15,034 nt of DNA, taken from assembly GCA_024762745.1 (NCBI GenBank), contig JANTGV010000004.1, positions 1 to 15,034 of the forward strand, written 5' to 3'. Shown here in pieces: positions 5,675-12,787 of this stretch (its first letter is position 1; every line of letters begins with the position of its first letter). Source of the DNA: Sulfurimonas sp. Its GTDB lineage: Bacteria; Campylobacterota; Campylobacteria; Campylobacterales; Sulfurimonadaceae. Made by a program: the position numbers and the translations under genes. The notes beneath the pieces were generated by a model. The model saw only the letters and a list, made by a program, of their open reading frames with translations, was not told the DNA's origin and did no database searches.

Positions 5675-7660
5675 ATGCAAAATATAGAAGCTCAAGCCGT
5701 TCAAAACTACGAAAACAATATGAAGTTTTTCAAGCAATATAATGAAATTGTTTACAATAGAGTATTTGCATTAGAAGCACTTTTAAACAGTGAACAACTA
5801 ACTCCAAAGTACGACCTTATTTATGAAAATAACTATTTTGATGTTTTAGAGTTACAAACCAATACAAGATTATATAACACTAACTCCACCGAATTTTCTC
5901 ATTCAATAGTTAACAACATCTCTTTAACAAAAAATGACCAAAGTTTTCGAAGCAAGCGTAAAGTAAATTTTGATGATGAAACAGTTGAAATTATAAAAAA
6001 TACAAACTCCTATACAACTTTTGCAGATACAGCAGAGATTTATAATCTATATAATACTAATATAACAGACTCCATGCATATGAACAAAATAGATAAGTTT
6101 ATATTTTTGGGGATAGGGCTAGGACTCCAAATTCCATATGCAATTAAAAAGTTTGATTTAAAGGTTGTACTGCTTGTTGAAGATAACCTGGAATTATTTA
6201 GACTTTCACTCTTTACTCTAGACTACAAAAAAACTTTATCCGGAACAACAAGCTATTTCTCTGTCGGTGATACACTCATGGAGTTTCGTGCACGTTTTAA
6301 TGGTTTTTATTCTGGATCATTCTTTAAAAACCAATACCTAAAGTTTCATATATTCTCTTCAGTATATGAAGAAAAAATCAAAGAAATTCAGGCTATTTTG
6401 ATTGCAAGACCAGAAGCAACGTACTCTCATAATAGAATTTTAGAAAAAAGTAGTAAGGTTATTGATAACATAGCAAAAGAGTATAAATTTTTAGATTTAA
6501 GAAAAAAAGATGATACATTTTTTAAAGATAAGCCTTGGTTAGTGCTTGGTGCAGGGCCATCCCTACACAAGCAGGCTGAATGGATTGCCAAAAATAGTGA
6601 AAAATTCATTATTATAGCCGCGTTTACAGCACTCAATACCCTCAAACGTATTGGTGTCAAGCCAGATATTGCGGTCCAAGTTGATGAAAATGTTTACACC
6701 ACACACGAAATGATTAAAAACTTTGGAGACACCTCCTTTTTGGATGATACTCTTCTGTTCTTTTCAGCATCTGTTTCACCAGAACTTATCCAAACATTTA
6801 AAAAAGAGAACATCTATTTTCATGAAGACAGAACAAAATATAAACTCTCAAAAAGTACATTAACGATCTCAAGTGTTGGAGACACCATTTATGCGTTATC
6901 ACTCATCTATAACGCACCTGAAGTATATCTACTTGGAATTGATCTAGCTTTAAGTGATGATGGGCACACCCATTCACCTGATCACTTTAAAGCACGTATT
7001 GTTGAAAACAGTAAAACTGATGAAGATAATGACGACTTTCAACTGGACAATAGTACGATGAAAGTCAAAGGAAATTTTCAAGAAACTGTCAGAACTACAC
7101 CACTTTTTACTCTCTCAATTCCAGTAATCAATCAGTTTACACAACGCTACAAATCAAATAATCAAATAGTTTATAATCTCTCTGATGGTTGTTATTTTGA
7201 ACAAACCACTCCTTTAAAGGTTAATGATGTTCAAGTCGAAAAAAAAATTTCTAAACAAGCTATATACCAAGAGTTTAAAAAATACTTTGATGACACTTCA
7301 GAAACTCTACTAGGGCAAAAAGAAAAAGATGGAATTAGATGTAGAATAGCACAAATTTCTGATTACTATAATTATCTTATAGAGTTCGAAAATACTTCAC
7401 ATTCTAATGTATCTTTATTTTTGGAAAGTTTTACAACTATAGTAAACAAAATGACACGCCACGCCTGCCAATTCGAACTTAGAGATATTATGACTATCTA
7501 TTTTATGAATACAAGTTCATATGTTGATGACTTTTTTAATACAAAAGAGATACAAAACCATAAAAAATTTACTAAGAAGTTCAAAAGTATTCTTACTAAA
7601 AACATAAGAAACATTATAAGTACATATGAAAAAGATTTAAAAAAGATAGAAAGCAAATAA
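5675..7660 (+). CDS. Motility-associated factor (Maf) glycosyltransferase, flagellin glycosylation
   Basis: A 661-residue cytosolic protein of the Maf/DUF115 family, of typical length. The N-terminal Rossmann-like domain includes FIFLGIGLGLQIPYAIKKFD (about 142-161) and an LVEDN strand. The central DUF115 catalytic domain runs from PWLVLGAGPSL (287-297) through the KRIGVKPDIAVQVDEN and SSVGDTIYAL segments to LLGIDLALSDDGHTHSPDHF (about 417-436). A helical C-terminus follows. Maf proteins transfer nonulosonic acids (pseudaminic or legionaminic acid) to Ser/Thr of flagellin in Campylobacterota and other polarly flagellated bacteria. Location between fliD and flagellin supports that role; no pse/leg sugar synthesis genes lie in this window. 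The ATG has AAAGGAT at 5664-5670. Its promoter looks sigma54-dependent, unlike its neighbours. It ends just before the shared hairpin that also terminates the flagellin gene. Confidence 0.92.
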   Translation: MQNIEAQAVQNYENNMKFFKQYNEIVYNRVFALEALLNSEQLTPKYDLIYENNYFDVLELQTNTRLYNTNSTEFSHSIVNNISLTKNDQSFRSKRKVNFDDETVEIIKNTNSYTTFADTAEIYNLYNTNITDSMHMNKIDKFIFLGIGLGLQIPYAIKKFDLKVVLLVEDNLELFRLSLFTLDYKKTLSGTTSYFSVGDTLMEFRARFNGFYSGSFFKNQYLKFHIFSSVYEEKIKEIQAILIARPEATYSHNRILEKSSKVIDNIAKEYKFLDLRKKDDTFFKDKPWLVLGAGPSLHKQAEWIAKNSEKFIIIAAFTALNTLKRIGVKPDIAVQVDENVYTTHEMIKNFGDTSFLDDTLLFFSASVSPELIQTFKKENIYFHEDRTKYKLSKSTLTISSVGDTIYALSLIYNAPEVYLLGIDLALSDDGHTHSPDHFKARIVENSKTDEDNDDFQLDNSTMKVKGNFQETVRTTPLFTLSIPVINQFTQRYKSNNQIVYNLSDGCYFEQTTPLKVNDVQVEKKISKQAIYQEFKKYFDDTSETLLGQKEKDGIRCRIAQISDYYNYLIEFENTSHSNVSLFLESFTTIVNKMTRHACQFELRDIMTIYFMNTSSYVDDFFNTKEIQNHKKFTKKFKSILTKNIRNIISTYEKDLKKIESK

Positions 7661-7690
7661 AAGCACTCTAAAGAGCCTAAGCTCTTTAGA
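7655..7690 (-). terminator. Rho-independent terminator of the flagellin gene, possibly also of maf
   Basis: A perfect 10-bp stem, TCTAAAGAGC / GCTCTTTAGA (7667-7676 and 7681-7690), with a CTAA loop. On the minus strand it is followed by a T-rich run (TTTTATTT, 7656-7663), so it is a good terminator for flagellin. Read from the maf side there is no T-run after the stem, so it would be weaker in that direction. Confidence 0.85.
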
Positions 7691-7704
7691 ACTAAACACT
7701 AAGA

Positions 7705-8925
7705 CTATTGTAACAATCTTAATACGTTTTGTTGAACAGCATTAGCCTGACTCATAGCATAAGAACCAGATTGAGCTAAGATGTTAAGTTTTGCAAAATT
7801 TGCACTCTCTGCTGCAAAGTCAACGTCACGGATTTGAGATTCCGCAGCTTGAACATTTACCTGAGTAACAGATATATTACGGATAGTAGATTCAAGTTGA
7901 TTTTGAACAGATCCAATATCTGAACGAGTAGAATCTAAATCTTTTAGAGCATAATCGGCAATTGTAATTGCTAATTCAGCGCTTCTTCTTGTTGTTACAT
8001 CAACAGTATCAAGGCTATTTGTTAAACCTGATGCCACTGCAGCTGCAGAAAGTGCAGTAGTTTTACCATCAGCAACACTATCACCTATAGTCATACCAGT
8101 CAATTCACCAGATGTATCGATACGAATACCATACTCTGGAACAGTAGATGTTGAACCAGTTGCTTCAACAATACTAGCACGTACATCAGCATTATCAAGT
8201 TGTGCTTGCTGATTAAATTTATCAACAACCGCTTGAGCTAACTCATAACCTTCTAGATCAGCACCAGAAGCAAACTGAATAGCCGATGTAGAAACTGTAG
8301 CAGTTGAACCATCAGCATTTACAACAGTAACACTTAATGATGCTGAAGCACCTGCTGAGTTGGCAGAACCACTTAATTTACTAAATCCAACTGATGTTTC
8401 ACCTAAAGCAAATGTAGAAATTTGCGTAGTTTGCGCATCATCAATAGAAATTTTTACTGTTTCGCCAGAGTAAGCACCAATATGAAATGATTTGTTTTGA
8501 AAACCACCATTTAGAAGTGTTTGACCATTAAATGAAGTTGTTGAAGCAATATTTTGTGCCTCTTCCATTAGTCTGTCAATATCTGCTTGTATAGCTGTAC
8601 GAGACTCTAGGTTTTGACCATCAGATGCAGCTTGAATTGATTTCGTTCTAATCGTATCAACAATTTTGATGTACTCATCTAACGCACCATCTGCCGTCTG
8701 TGTTACCCCAATTGCATCATTAGCATTTGCAATAGCTTGACCAAGACCTTGAGCTTGTTGACGAAGTGAATCGGCAATAGCCATACCAGAAGCGTCATCA
8801 GCCGCTTTGTTAATTCTAAGACCTGAACTTAACGAGTTAAGACTTTTGTCAAGACCTAAGTTTGTTTGAGTTGCATTTCTATGTGCGTTCATTGCCGCAA
8901 TGTTTGTGTTAATTCTAAATCCCAT
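7705..8925 (-). CDS. Flagellin (major filament protein)
   Basis: A 406-residue flagellin. The conserved N-terminal D0/D1 spans about residues 1-160 (MGFRINTNIAAMNAHRNATQ, LSSGLRINKAADDASGMAIA, TSFNGQTLLNG). The variable, Ser/Thr/Ala-rich central domain spans about 165-310. The conserved C-terminal D1/D0 includes NQLESTIRNI and AESQIRDVDFAAE, and ends in NVLRLLQ. The central region is rich in possible O-glycosylation sites, fitting the Maf gene next door. The D1 helix reads VDTIRTKSIQAASDGQ, aligning with the TLR5-contact helix of Salmonella FliC (LQRVRELAVQ) but lacking its key residues, as in Campylobacter and Helicobacter. The ATG is preceded by AAAAAGGAT. A sigma28 promoter, a leader with two GGA motifs and a strong terminator frame it as a single-gene unit. 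Confidence 0.96.
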   Translation of the reverse strand: MGFRINTNIAAMNAHRNATQTNLGLDKSLNSLSSGLRINKAADDASGMAIADSLRQQAQGLGQAIANANDAIGVTQTADGALDEYIKIVDTIRTKSIQAASDGQNLESRTAIQADIDRLMEEAQNIASTTSFNGQTLLNGGFQNKSFHIGAYSGETVKISIDDAQTTQISTFALGETSVGFSKLSGSANSAGASASLSVTVVNADGSTATVSTSAIQFASGADLEGYELAQAVVDKFNQQAQLDNADVRASIVEATGSTSTVPEYGIRIDTSGELTGMTIGDSVADGKTTALSAAAVASGLTNSLDTVDVTTRRSAELAITIADYALKDLDSTRSDIGSVQNQLESTIRNISVTQVNVQAAESQIRDVDFAAESANFAKLNILAQSGSYAMSQANAVQQNVLRLLQ

Positions 8926-8930
8926 AATAA

Positions 8931-8936
8931 ATCCTT
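8931..8936 (-). promoter_or_regulatory. Flagellin ribosome binding site that is also a CsrA-type GGA motif
   Basis: AAGGAT on the minus strand, within AAAAAGGAT and 5 bases before the ATG. It serves as the Shine-Dalgarno and also matches the ARGGAU core bound by CsrA. With the upstream GGA hairpin it makes a two-site CsrA target, the usual arrangement for blocking ribosome entry. Confidence 0.5.
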
Positions 8937-8943
8937 TTTGGGT

Positions 8944-8960
8944 TAGAGCCTTTCGCTCTA
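8944..8960 (-). promoter_or_regulatory. Hairpin in the flagellin leader, just upstream of the ribosome binding site
   Basis: TAGAGC-GAAAG-GCTCTA, a 6-bp perfect stem in the predicted flagellin 5' leader, 7 bases upstream of the Shine-Dalgarno. It has no T-run and lies inside the leader, so it is more likely an mRNA-stabilising or spacing structure than a terminator. Confidence 0.5.
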
Positions 8961-8976
8961 GTTAATTTGTATCTTT

Positions 8977-8988
8977 AGCATCCTTGCT
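8977..8988 (-). promoter_or_regulatory. Candidate CsrA-binding hairpin in the flagellin leader
   Basis: The minus strand reads AGCA-AGGA-TGCT: a 4-bp stem presenting AGGA in the loop. The core CAAGGATG fits the CsrA/RsmA consensus (CARGGAUG) exactly. It lies just downstream of the predicted sigma28 start and about 45 bases from the second GGA in the ribosome binding site. Confidence 0.5.
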
Positions 8989-9000
8989 TAGATGTTCATA

Positions 9001-9027
9001 ATATCGGTACCTAAAAAAATAACTTTA
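9001..9027 (-). promoter_or_regulatory. Sigma28 (FliA) promoter of flagellin
   Basis: On the minus strand TAAA (9027-9024), exactly 15 bases, then ACCGATAT (9008-9001), against TAAA-N15-GCCGATAA. The start would lie near 8994, giving a leader of about 68 bases. Both the core and the spacing agree with late flagellar promoters of Campylobacter and Helicobacter. Confidence 0.8.
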
Positions 9028-9101
9028 GAAAATTTACAAACTTTTCTATTTTTTGCTATTTAAACTTTTTTTGATACACTTCCAAAACTAAAAACAATTA
9101 C

Positions 9102-9107
9102 TATACT
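9102..9107 (+). promoter_or_regulatory. Candidate -10 box for topA
   Basis: TATACT on the plus strand, 17 bases before the TTG start of topA, in a very AT-rich stretch with T-runs upstream as in Campylobacterota sigma70 promoters. No conserved -35. The implied leader is short but still contains AGGA at 9114-9117. Confidence 0.45.
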
Positions 9108-9124
9108 ATATATAGGAAAACTAT

Positions 9125-11350
9125 TTGAACTTAATTATTGTCGAGTCACCGGCTAAGGCTAAGACTATAAAGAACTTTTTAGGGAAGGGTTATGAGGTTA
9201 TAGCTTCTAAGGGGCATATCCGTGATCTTCCTAAATCACGTTTTGGTATCACTGTTGATGAAGAGACTCACCATCTTGTCCCGAAATACAGCGTTGCCAA
9301 AGAAAACGCAGCTACAGTTAAAGAGATAAAGACTCTTGCTAAAAAAGCAGACACAATCTATATCGCGACCGATGAGGATCGTGAGGGAGAAGCTATCGGA
9401 TGGCATATCGCTCATGCCATAAAAAAAGATCCTGAAGAGCTGCCTCGTATTGTTTTTCATGAAATTACCAAGTCTGCCATTAAACACGCACTCGAATCAG
9501 CTCGTAAAATAGATATGGACATGGTGAATGCTCAGCAAGCTCGTCGTATGCTTGACCGTGTTGTTGGTTATAAACTCTCACCTCTTTTAGCTTCTAAGAT
9601 ACAAAAAGGACTTTCAGGTGGACGTGTTCAGAGCTCAACGCTAAAACTTGTAGTAGACCGTGAACGTGAAATAAAGGCATTTATTCCTGTTGAATACTGG
9701 AGCATAGATACTGCGTTTAAGAAAGATATTGAAGCAAATCTTATTACCCATAAAGGTGATAAACTGACTAAAATGTCTATAGAGAACAAAACGCAGGCCG
9801 AAACTATCACTGCAAGTGCTAAAGCTGATGATTATGTTATATCTAAAATAGAGACAAAACAGAGAAAGAGTTCAACTCCTCCACCATTTATGACTTCAAC
9901 TTTACAACAGACTGCCTCAAGTAAATTAGGCTTTACTCCTAAACGTACCATGATGGTTGCACAGGCACTCTATGAAGGTGTAAAAACACCTGATGGAACT
10001 TCAGGTGTTATTACCTACATGAGAACAGACTCCCTTAATTTAGCTTCCGAGGCTGTTACTGCAGTTCGTGGAATAATTGAGAATAGATTTGGTAAAAAGT
10101 ATCTGCCAAAAGAACCAAAGACTTACAACAAAAAATCTAAAGGGGCTCAAGAAGCACACGAGGCTATACGCCCTACTATGCTTCACTTCACACCGGAAGT
10201 TGCACAAAGTTTTTTAAAAGCTGATGAGATCAAGCTATACCGTCTAATCTATGAGCGTTTTATGGCTTGTCAGATGGAAGATGCAAAATTTGAGCAACAA
10301 AGTATCATCTTTAAAGGGAATGAAAACGAGTTCAGAGCAAGTGGTCGAAAACTTATATTTGACGGTTTTTATGCTGTCACAGGAACTGAAGATAAAGATA
10401 AACTACTTCCTACTCTAAAAGAGGGTGACAAGGCTGAGATTCAGACTATTAAACCAGAGCAACACTTTACTGAGCCTCCATCTCGTTATTCTGAGGCGAG
10501 CCTAATCAAAAAACTTGAGGCCGAGGGAGTTGGTCGTCCATCTACTTATGCTCCGACTATTGCAACCTTAAGTGGTCGTACTTATGTGACAATTGAAAAA
10601 AAACAGATCATCCCAACTGAGATGGCGTTTACAGTTACTGAGATTTTAGAGAAAAACTTTGCAAATATTGTAGACATCTCATTTACTGCAAACATGGAAG
10701 AGAAGCTCGATGAAGTATCAGAGGGTGATGTAGATTGGCAAAAACTACTCTATGACTTCTACTTTCCGTTTATGGATCAAATTGCAGCAGGAAAAGAGAA
10801 TATAGTCTCACTTAAACTTGCTAAACCACTTGGTCGTACATGTCCTAAATGTGGAGAGCATGAGTTACTGCTTCGTTCTGGTAGATTTGGTAACTTTATT
10901 GCTTGTAGCGGTTTTCCTAAGTGTAAATACACTGAACAGTGTGATGCTGAAGGAAACGCAGTAGAGAAAAAAGAGGAAACAGCAGACGAGAAGTGTGACA
11001 AATGCGGGAGTGATATGATAGTTAAAAATGGTCGTAACGGTCAATTTTTAGCTTGTAGTAACTACCCTGAGTGTAAAAATACAAAAAGTATAAATGTTGA
11101 AGAAAAGATTTCTGAGACACCTTGTCCTGATTGTGGTGGGACTATTAGTCTTAAAAACTCTCGCCGTGGACCTTTTTGGGGATGCAACAACTACCCTGAG
11201 TGTAAGTTTATCTCTAAGTTTGAACCGACAACTATTAAGTGTAAAGAAAAAGGCTGTCAAGGTGTTTTAGCACCTAGAACTTACAGAAATAAAGAGGTAT
11301 ATGAGTGTGTAAAATGTAAGGCTCGTACACCACGTGAAGAAGTGAAGTAA
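9125..11350 (+). CDS. topA: DNA topoisomerase I (type IA)
   Basis: A 741-residue TopA. The Toprim domain is N-terminal (LIIVESPAKAKTI with E7; acidic triad in TDEDREGE, D83/D85/E87). The catalytic tyrosine is Y298 in GVITYMRTDS. The VGRPSTYAPTI segment follows. The C-terminus carries four Cys4 zinc ribbons: CPKCG...CSGFPKC, CDKCG...CSNYPEC, CPDCG...CNNYPEC, and a more diverged CKEKGC...CVKC. The enzyme relaxes negative supercoils by single-strand passage. The start codon must be the TTG at 9125, because family homology begins directly after it, and AGGA at 9114-9117 is well spaced. It is divergent from flagellin and leads a run of co-directional genes with very small gaps. Confidence 0.96.
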   Translation: MNLIIVESPAKAKTIKNFLGKGYEVIASKGHIRDLPKSRFGITVDEETHHLVPKYSVAKENAATVKEIKTLAKKADTIYIATDEDREGEAIGWHIAHAIKKDPEELPRIVFHEITKSAIKHALESARKIDMDMVNAQQARRMLDRVVGYKLSPLLASKIQKGLSGGRVQSSTLKLVVDREREIKAFIPVEYWSIDTAFKKDIEANLITHKGDKLTKMSIENKTQAETITASAKADDYVISKIETKQRKSSTPPPFMTSTLQQTASSKLGFTPKRTMMVAQALYEGVKTPDGTSGVITYMRTDSLNLASEAVTAVRGIIENRFGKKYLPKEPKTYNKKSKGAQEAHEAIRPTMLHFTPEVAQSFLKADEIKLYRLIYERFMACQMEDAKFEQQSIIFKGNENEFRASGRKLIFDGFYAVTGTEDKDKLLPTLKEGDKAEIQTIKPEQHFTEPPSRYSEASLIKKLEAEGVGRPSTYAPTIATLSGRTYVTIEKKQIIPTEMAFTVTEILEKNFANIVDISFTANMEEKLDEVSEGDVDWQKLLYDFYFPFMDQIAAGKENIVSLKLAKPLGRTCPKCGEHELLLRSGRFGNFIACSGFPKCKYTEQCDAEGNAVEKKEETADEKCDKCGSDMIVKNGRNGQFLACSNYPECKNTKSINVEEKISETPCPDCGGTISLKNSRRGPFWGCNNYPECKFISKFEPTTIKCKEKGCQGVLAPRTYRNKEVYECVKCKARTPREEVK

Positions 11351-11353
11351 GCC

Positions 11354-11413
11354 ATGTTTCAACAAAGCATTTTTACTTCAAACCTCGGAACAACCACAAA
11401 AGAAGAAAAATAA
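11354..11413 (+). CDS. Candidate 19-residue leader/linker ORF between topA and the phosphodiesterase gene
   Basis: An ATG three bases after the topA stop opens a 19-codon frame (MFQQSIFTSNLGTTTKEEK) whose TAA overlaps the next gene's ATG as TAATG. The phosphodiesterase start has only a weak A-rich ribosome binding site, so reinitiation after this small frame could be what drives it. There is no homology evidence; the case rests on the exact fit of both ends. Confidence 0.3.
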   Translation: MFQQSIFTSNLGTTTKEEK

Positions 11414-11937
11414 TGAAAATTGGCATCATCTCCGATACACATACGAAAGTTGAACTCGCTCGTGATGCCATAAATATGCTCGTAGAAAATGGTGCAGAGT
11501 TTCTTATCCATGCTGGAGATATTGTCGAGGTAGAGATACTTGAAATGTTAAAAAACTCTGGCAAGAGATATATAGCAGTCTATGGCAACAATGATCCTCA
11601 TCTTGTTCACTATCATAATAAGTATAATCTTGTTCAAGAGCCTCACTATTTTAAACTCGCAGATACAAAGTTTAAACTCATGCATCTCCCTTATTATATG
11701 TCTCCGGACTCTGAAATTGTAATTTTTGGACATACACACACCTTTGAATCAGATTTTAAAAGCGGTACACTCTTTTTAAACCCTGGTGAGGTCTGTGCTA
11801 GAAGTAAGCCTATCTCAGAGTGCGCTATGCTTGAGATTATGGATAGCGAGATTGAACTTGTATACTACTCAAAAGAGAAAAGTAGCAAAAAGTACAAAAA
11901 ACAGAAATTTTCATACGAAAGAGAGTCTCATGAGTGA
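11413..11937 (+). CDS. YfcE/MJ0936-type metallophosphoesterase
   Basis: A 174-residue calcineurin-like phosphodiesterase of the small YfcE/MJ0936 class. Metal-binding motifs in order are SDTH (D8, H10), HAGD (D36), GNND (N59, N60), MHLP (H91) and FGHTH (H107, H109), the full set for a dinuclear metal site. Such enzymes cleave phosphodiesters such as bis-p-nitrophenyl phosphate or cyclic nucleotides in vitro; their cellular substrate is generally unknown. The C-terminus is a Lys/Ser-rich tail. The gene starts on the stop codon of the 19-codon ORF and ends overlapping bioB by 8 bases (ATGAGTGA), so it is part of the topA-bioB-antiporter run. Confidence 0.88.
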   Translation: MKIGIISDTHTKVELARDAINMLVENGAEFLIHAGDIVEVEILEMLKNSGKRYIAVYGNNDPHLVHYHNKYNLVQEPHYFKLADTKFKLMHLPYYMSPDSEIVIFGHTHTFESDFKSGTLFLNPGEVCARSKPISECAMLEIMDSEIELVYYSKEKSSKKYKKQKFSYERESHE

Positions 11938-12775
11938 AAAAATATTTCTATGCTCTATCTGTAATATAAACAGCGGAACTTGTAAAGAGGATTGTAAATT
12001 CTGTTCTCAAAGTGTTCGATATAAAGCTGATATAGAGCGGTATAAACAAAAACCTATAGAAGAGATACAAAAAGAGGCCCTAACTGCTAGGGATAATGGA
12101 GCTTTAGGCTTTTGTCTTGTTACAGCGGATAAAGGTCTAAATGACAAAACCCTAGAGTTTGTATGTTCCGTCGCTAAAGCTGTAACTAAAGTTGCTCCAG
12201 AGCTGCGTTTAATTGCCTGTAACGGAACTGCTACGCTTGAACAACTTCTTGTTTTAAAAGAAGCAGGGATCAAAGCTTACAACCATAATCTTGAGACATC
12301 CGAGAACTTCTACAAAGAGATATGTACAACACATCCATGGTCTGAACGTTATGAAACCTGTCAAAATGTAAACAAGGCTGGTATGGTTCTTATCACTGGT
12401 GGAATCTTTGGTCTTGGTGAAACGCAAGAGGATAGAGTCTCAATGTTACAATCACTCGAGTCTCTAAACCCAACATCTGTGCCTATAAATTTTTACCACC
12501 ATAACGAAGCACTGCAACTGCAGCCTAATCCTCTCAATGTAGATGAAGCTCTCTCACTAATAAAACTAACCAGAGAGATGATTCCAAATGCACAAAGAAT
12601 AATGGTTGCAGGCGGACGCGAGCTTATGTTTGGTGAAAGACAGAGCGAGATTTTTCAAAACGGTGCAAACTCTATTGTTATTGGAAATTATCTCACAACA
12701 AGTGGTAGAGCTATGAATAAAGACTTAGATATGCTACAATCTCTTAATTTAGAAGTCGCCAAAACTGTAAAATAG
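11930..12775 (+). CDS. bioB: Biotin synthase, short campylobacterial type, one [2Fe-2S] Cys ligand replaced
   Basis: A 281-residue radical-SAM protein that would insert sulfur into dethiobiotin. The [4Fe-4S] motif is CKEDCKFC (C18, C22, C25). Substrate-binding YNHNLETS and the GGIFGLGE and GGRE (R230) segments follow. Of the E. coli [2Fe-2S] ligands (C97, C128, C188, R260), counterparts C62 (GFCLVT), C97 (IACNG) and R230 are present. The third is not: the usual CSGG or CCGG reads LITGG (I155, T156). Helicobacter and Campylobacter BioB, from memory, keep a Cys there. The short length matches those two genera. The ATG at 11930 is chosen because homology starts right there; the frame is open upstream only inside the phosphodiesterase gene. 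No other bio genes are in view. Confidence 0.88.
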   Translation: MSEKIFLCSICNINSGTCKEDCKFCSQSVRYKADIERYKQKPIEEIQKEALTARDNGALGFCLVTADKGLNDKTLEFVCSVAKAVTKVAPELRLIACNGTATLEQLLVLKEAGIKAYNHNLETSENFYKEICTTHPWSERYETCQNVNKAGMVLITGGIFGLGETQEDRVSMLQSLESLNPTSVPINFYHHNEALQLQPNPLNVDEALSLIKLTREMIPNAQRIMVAGGRELMFGERQSEIFQNGANSIVIGNYLTTSGRAMNKDLDMLQSLNLEVAKTVK

Positions 12776-12781
12776 GAGGAG
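12774..12781 (+). promoter_or_regulatory. Strong Shine-Dalgarno of the antiporter gene
   Basis: AGGAGGAG starts in the bioB stop codon (TAG, 12773-12775) and lies 6 bases before the antiporter ATG. It is the strongest ribosome binding site in the window and fixes the antiporter start. Confidence 0.85.
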
Positions 12782-12787
12782 AACTTT

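Noticed and set aside
8035..8060. CTGCAG palindromes and GCA/TGC repeats
   Set aside because: They are runs of alanine and serine codons in the flagellin central domain, not a regulatory or mobile element.
11786..11929. N-terminal extension of bioB inside the phosphodiesterase gene
   Set aside because: It is only the open upstream frame. BioB homology and the ATGAGTGA overlap place the start at 11930.
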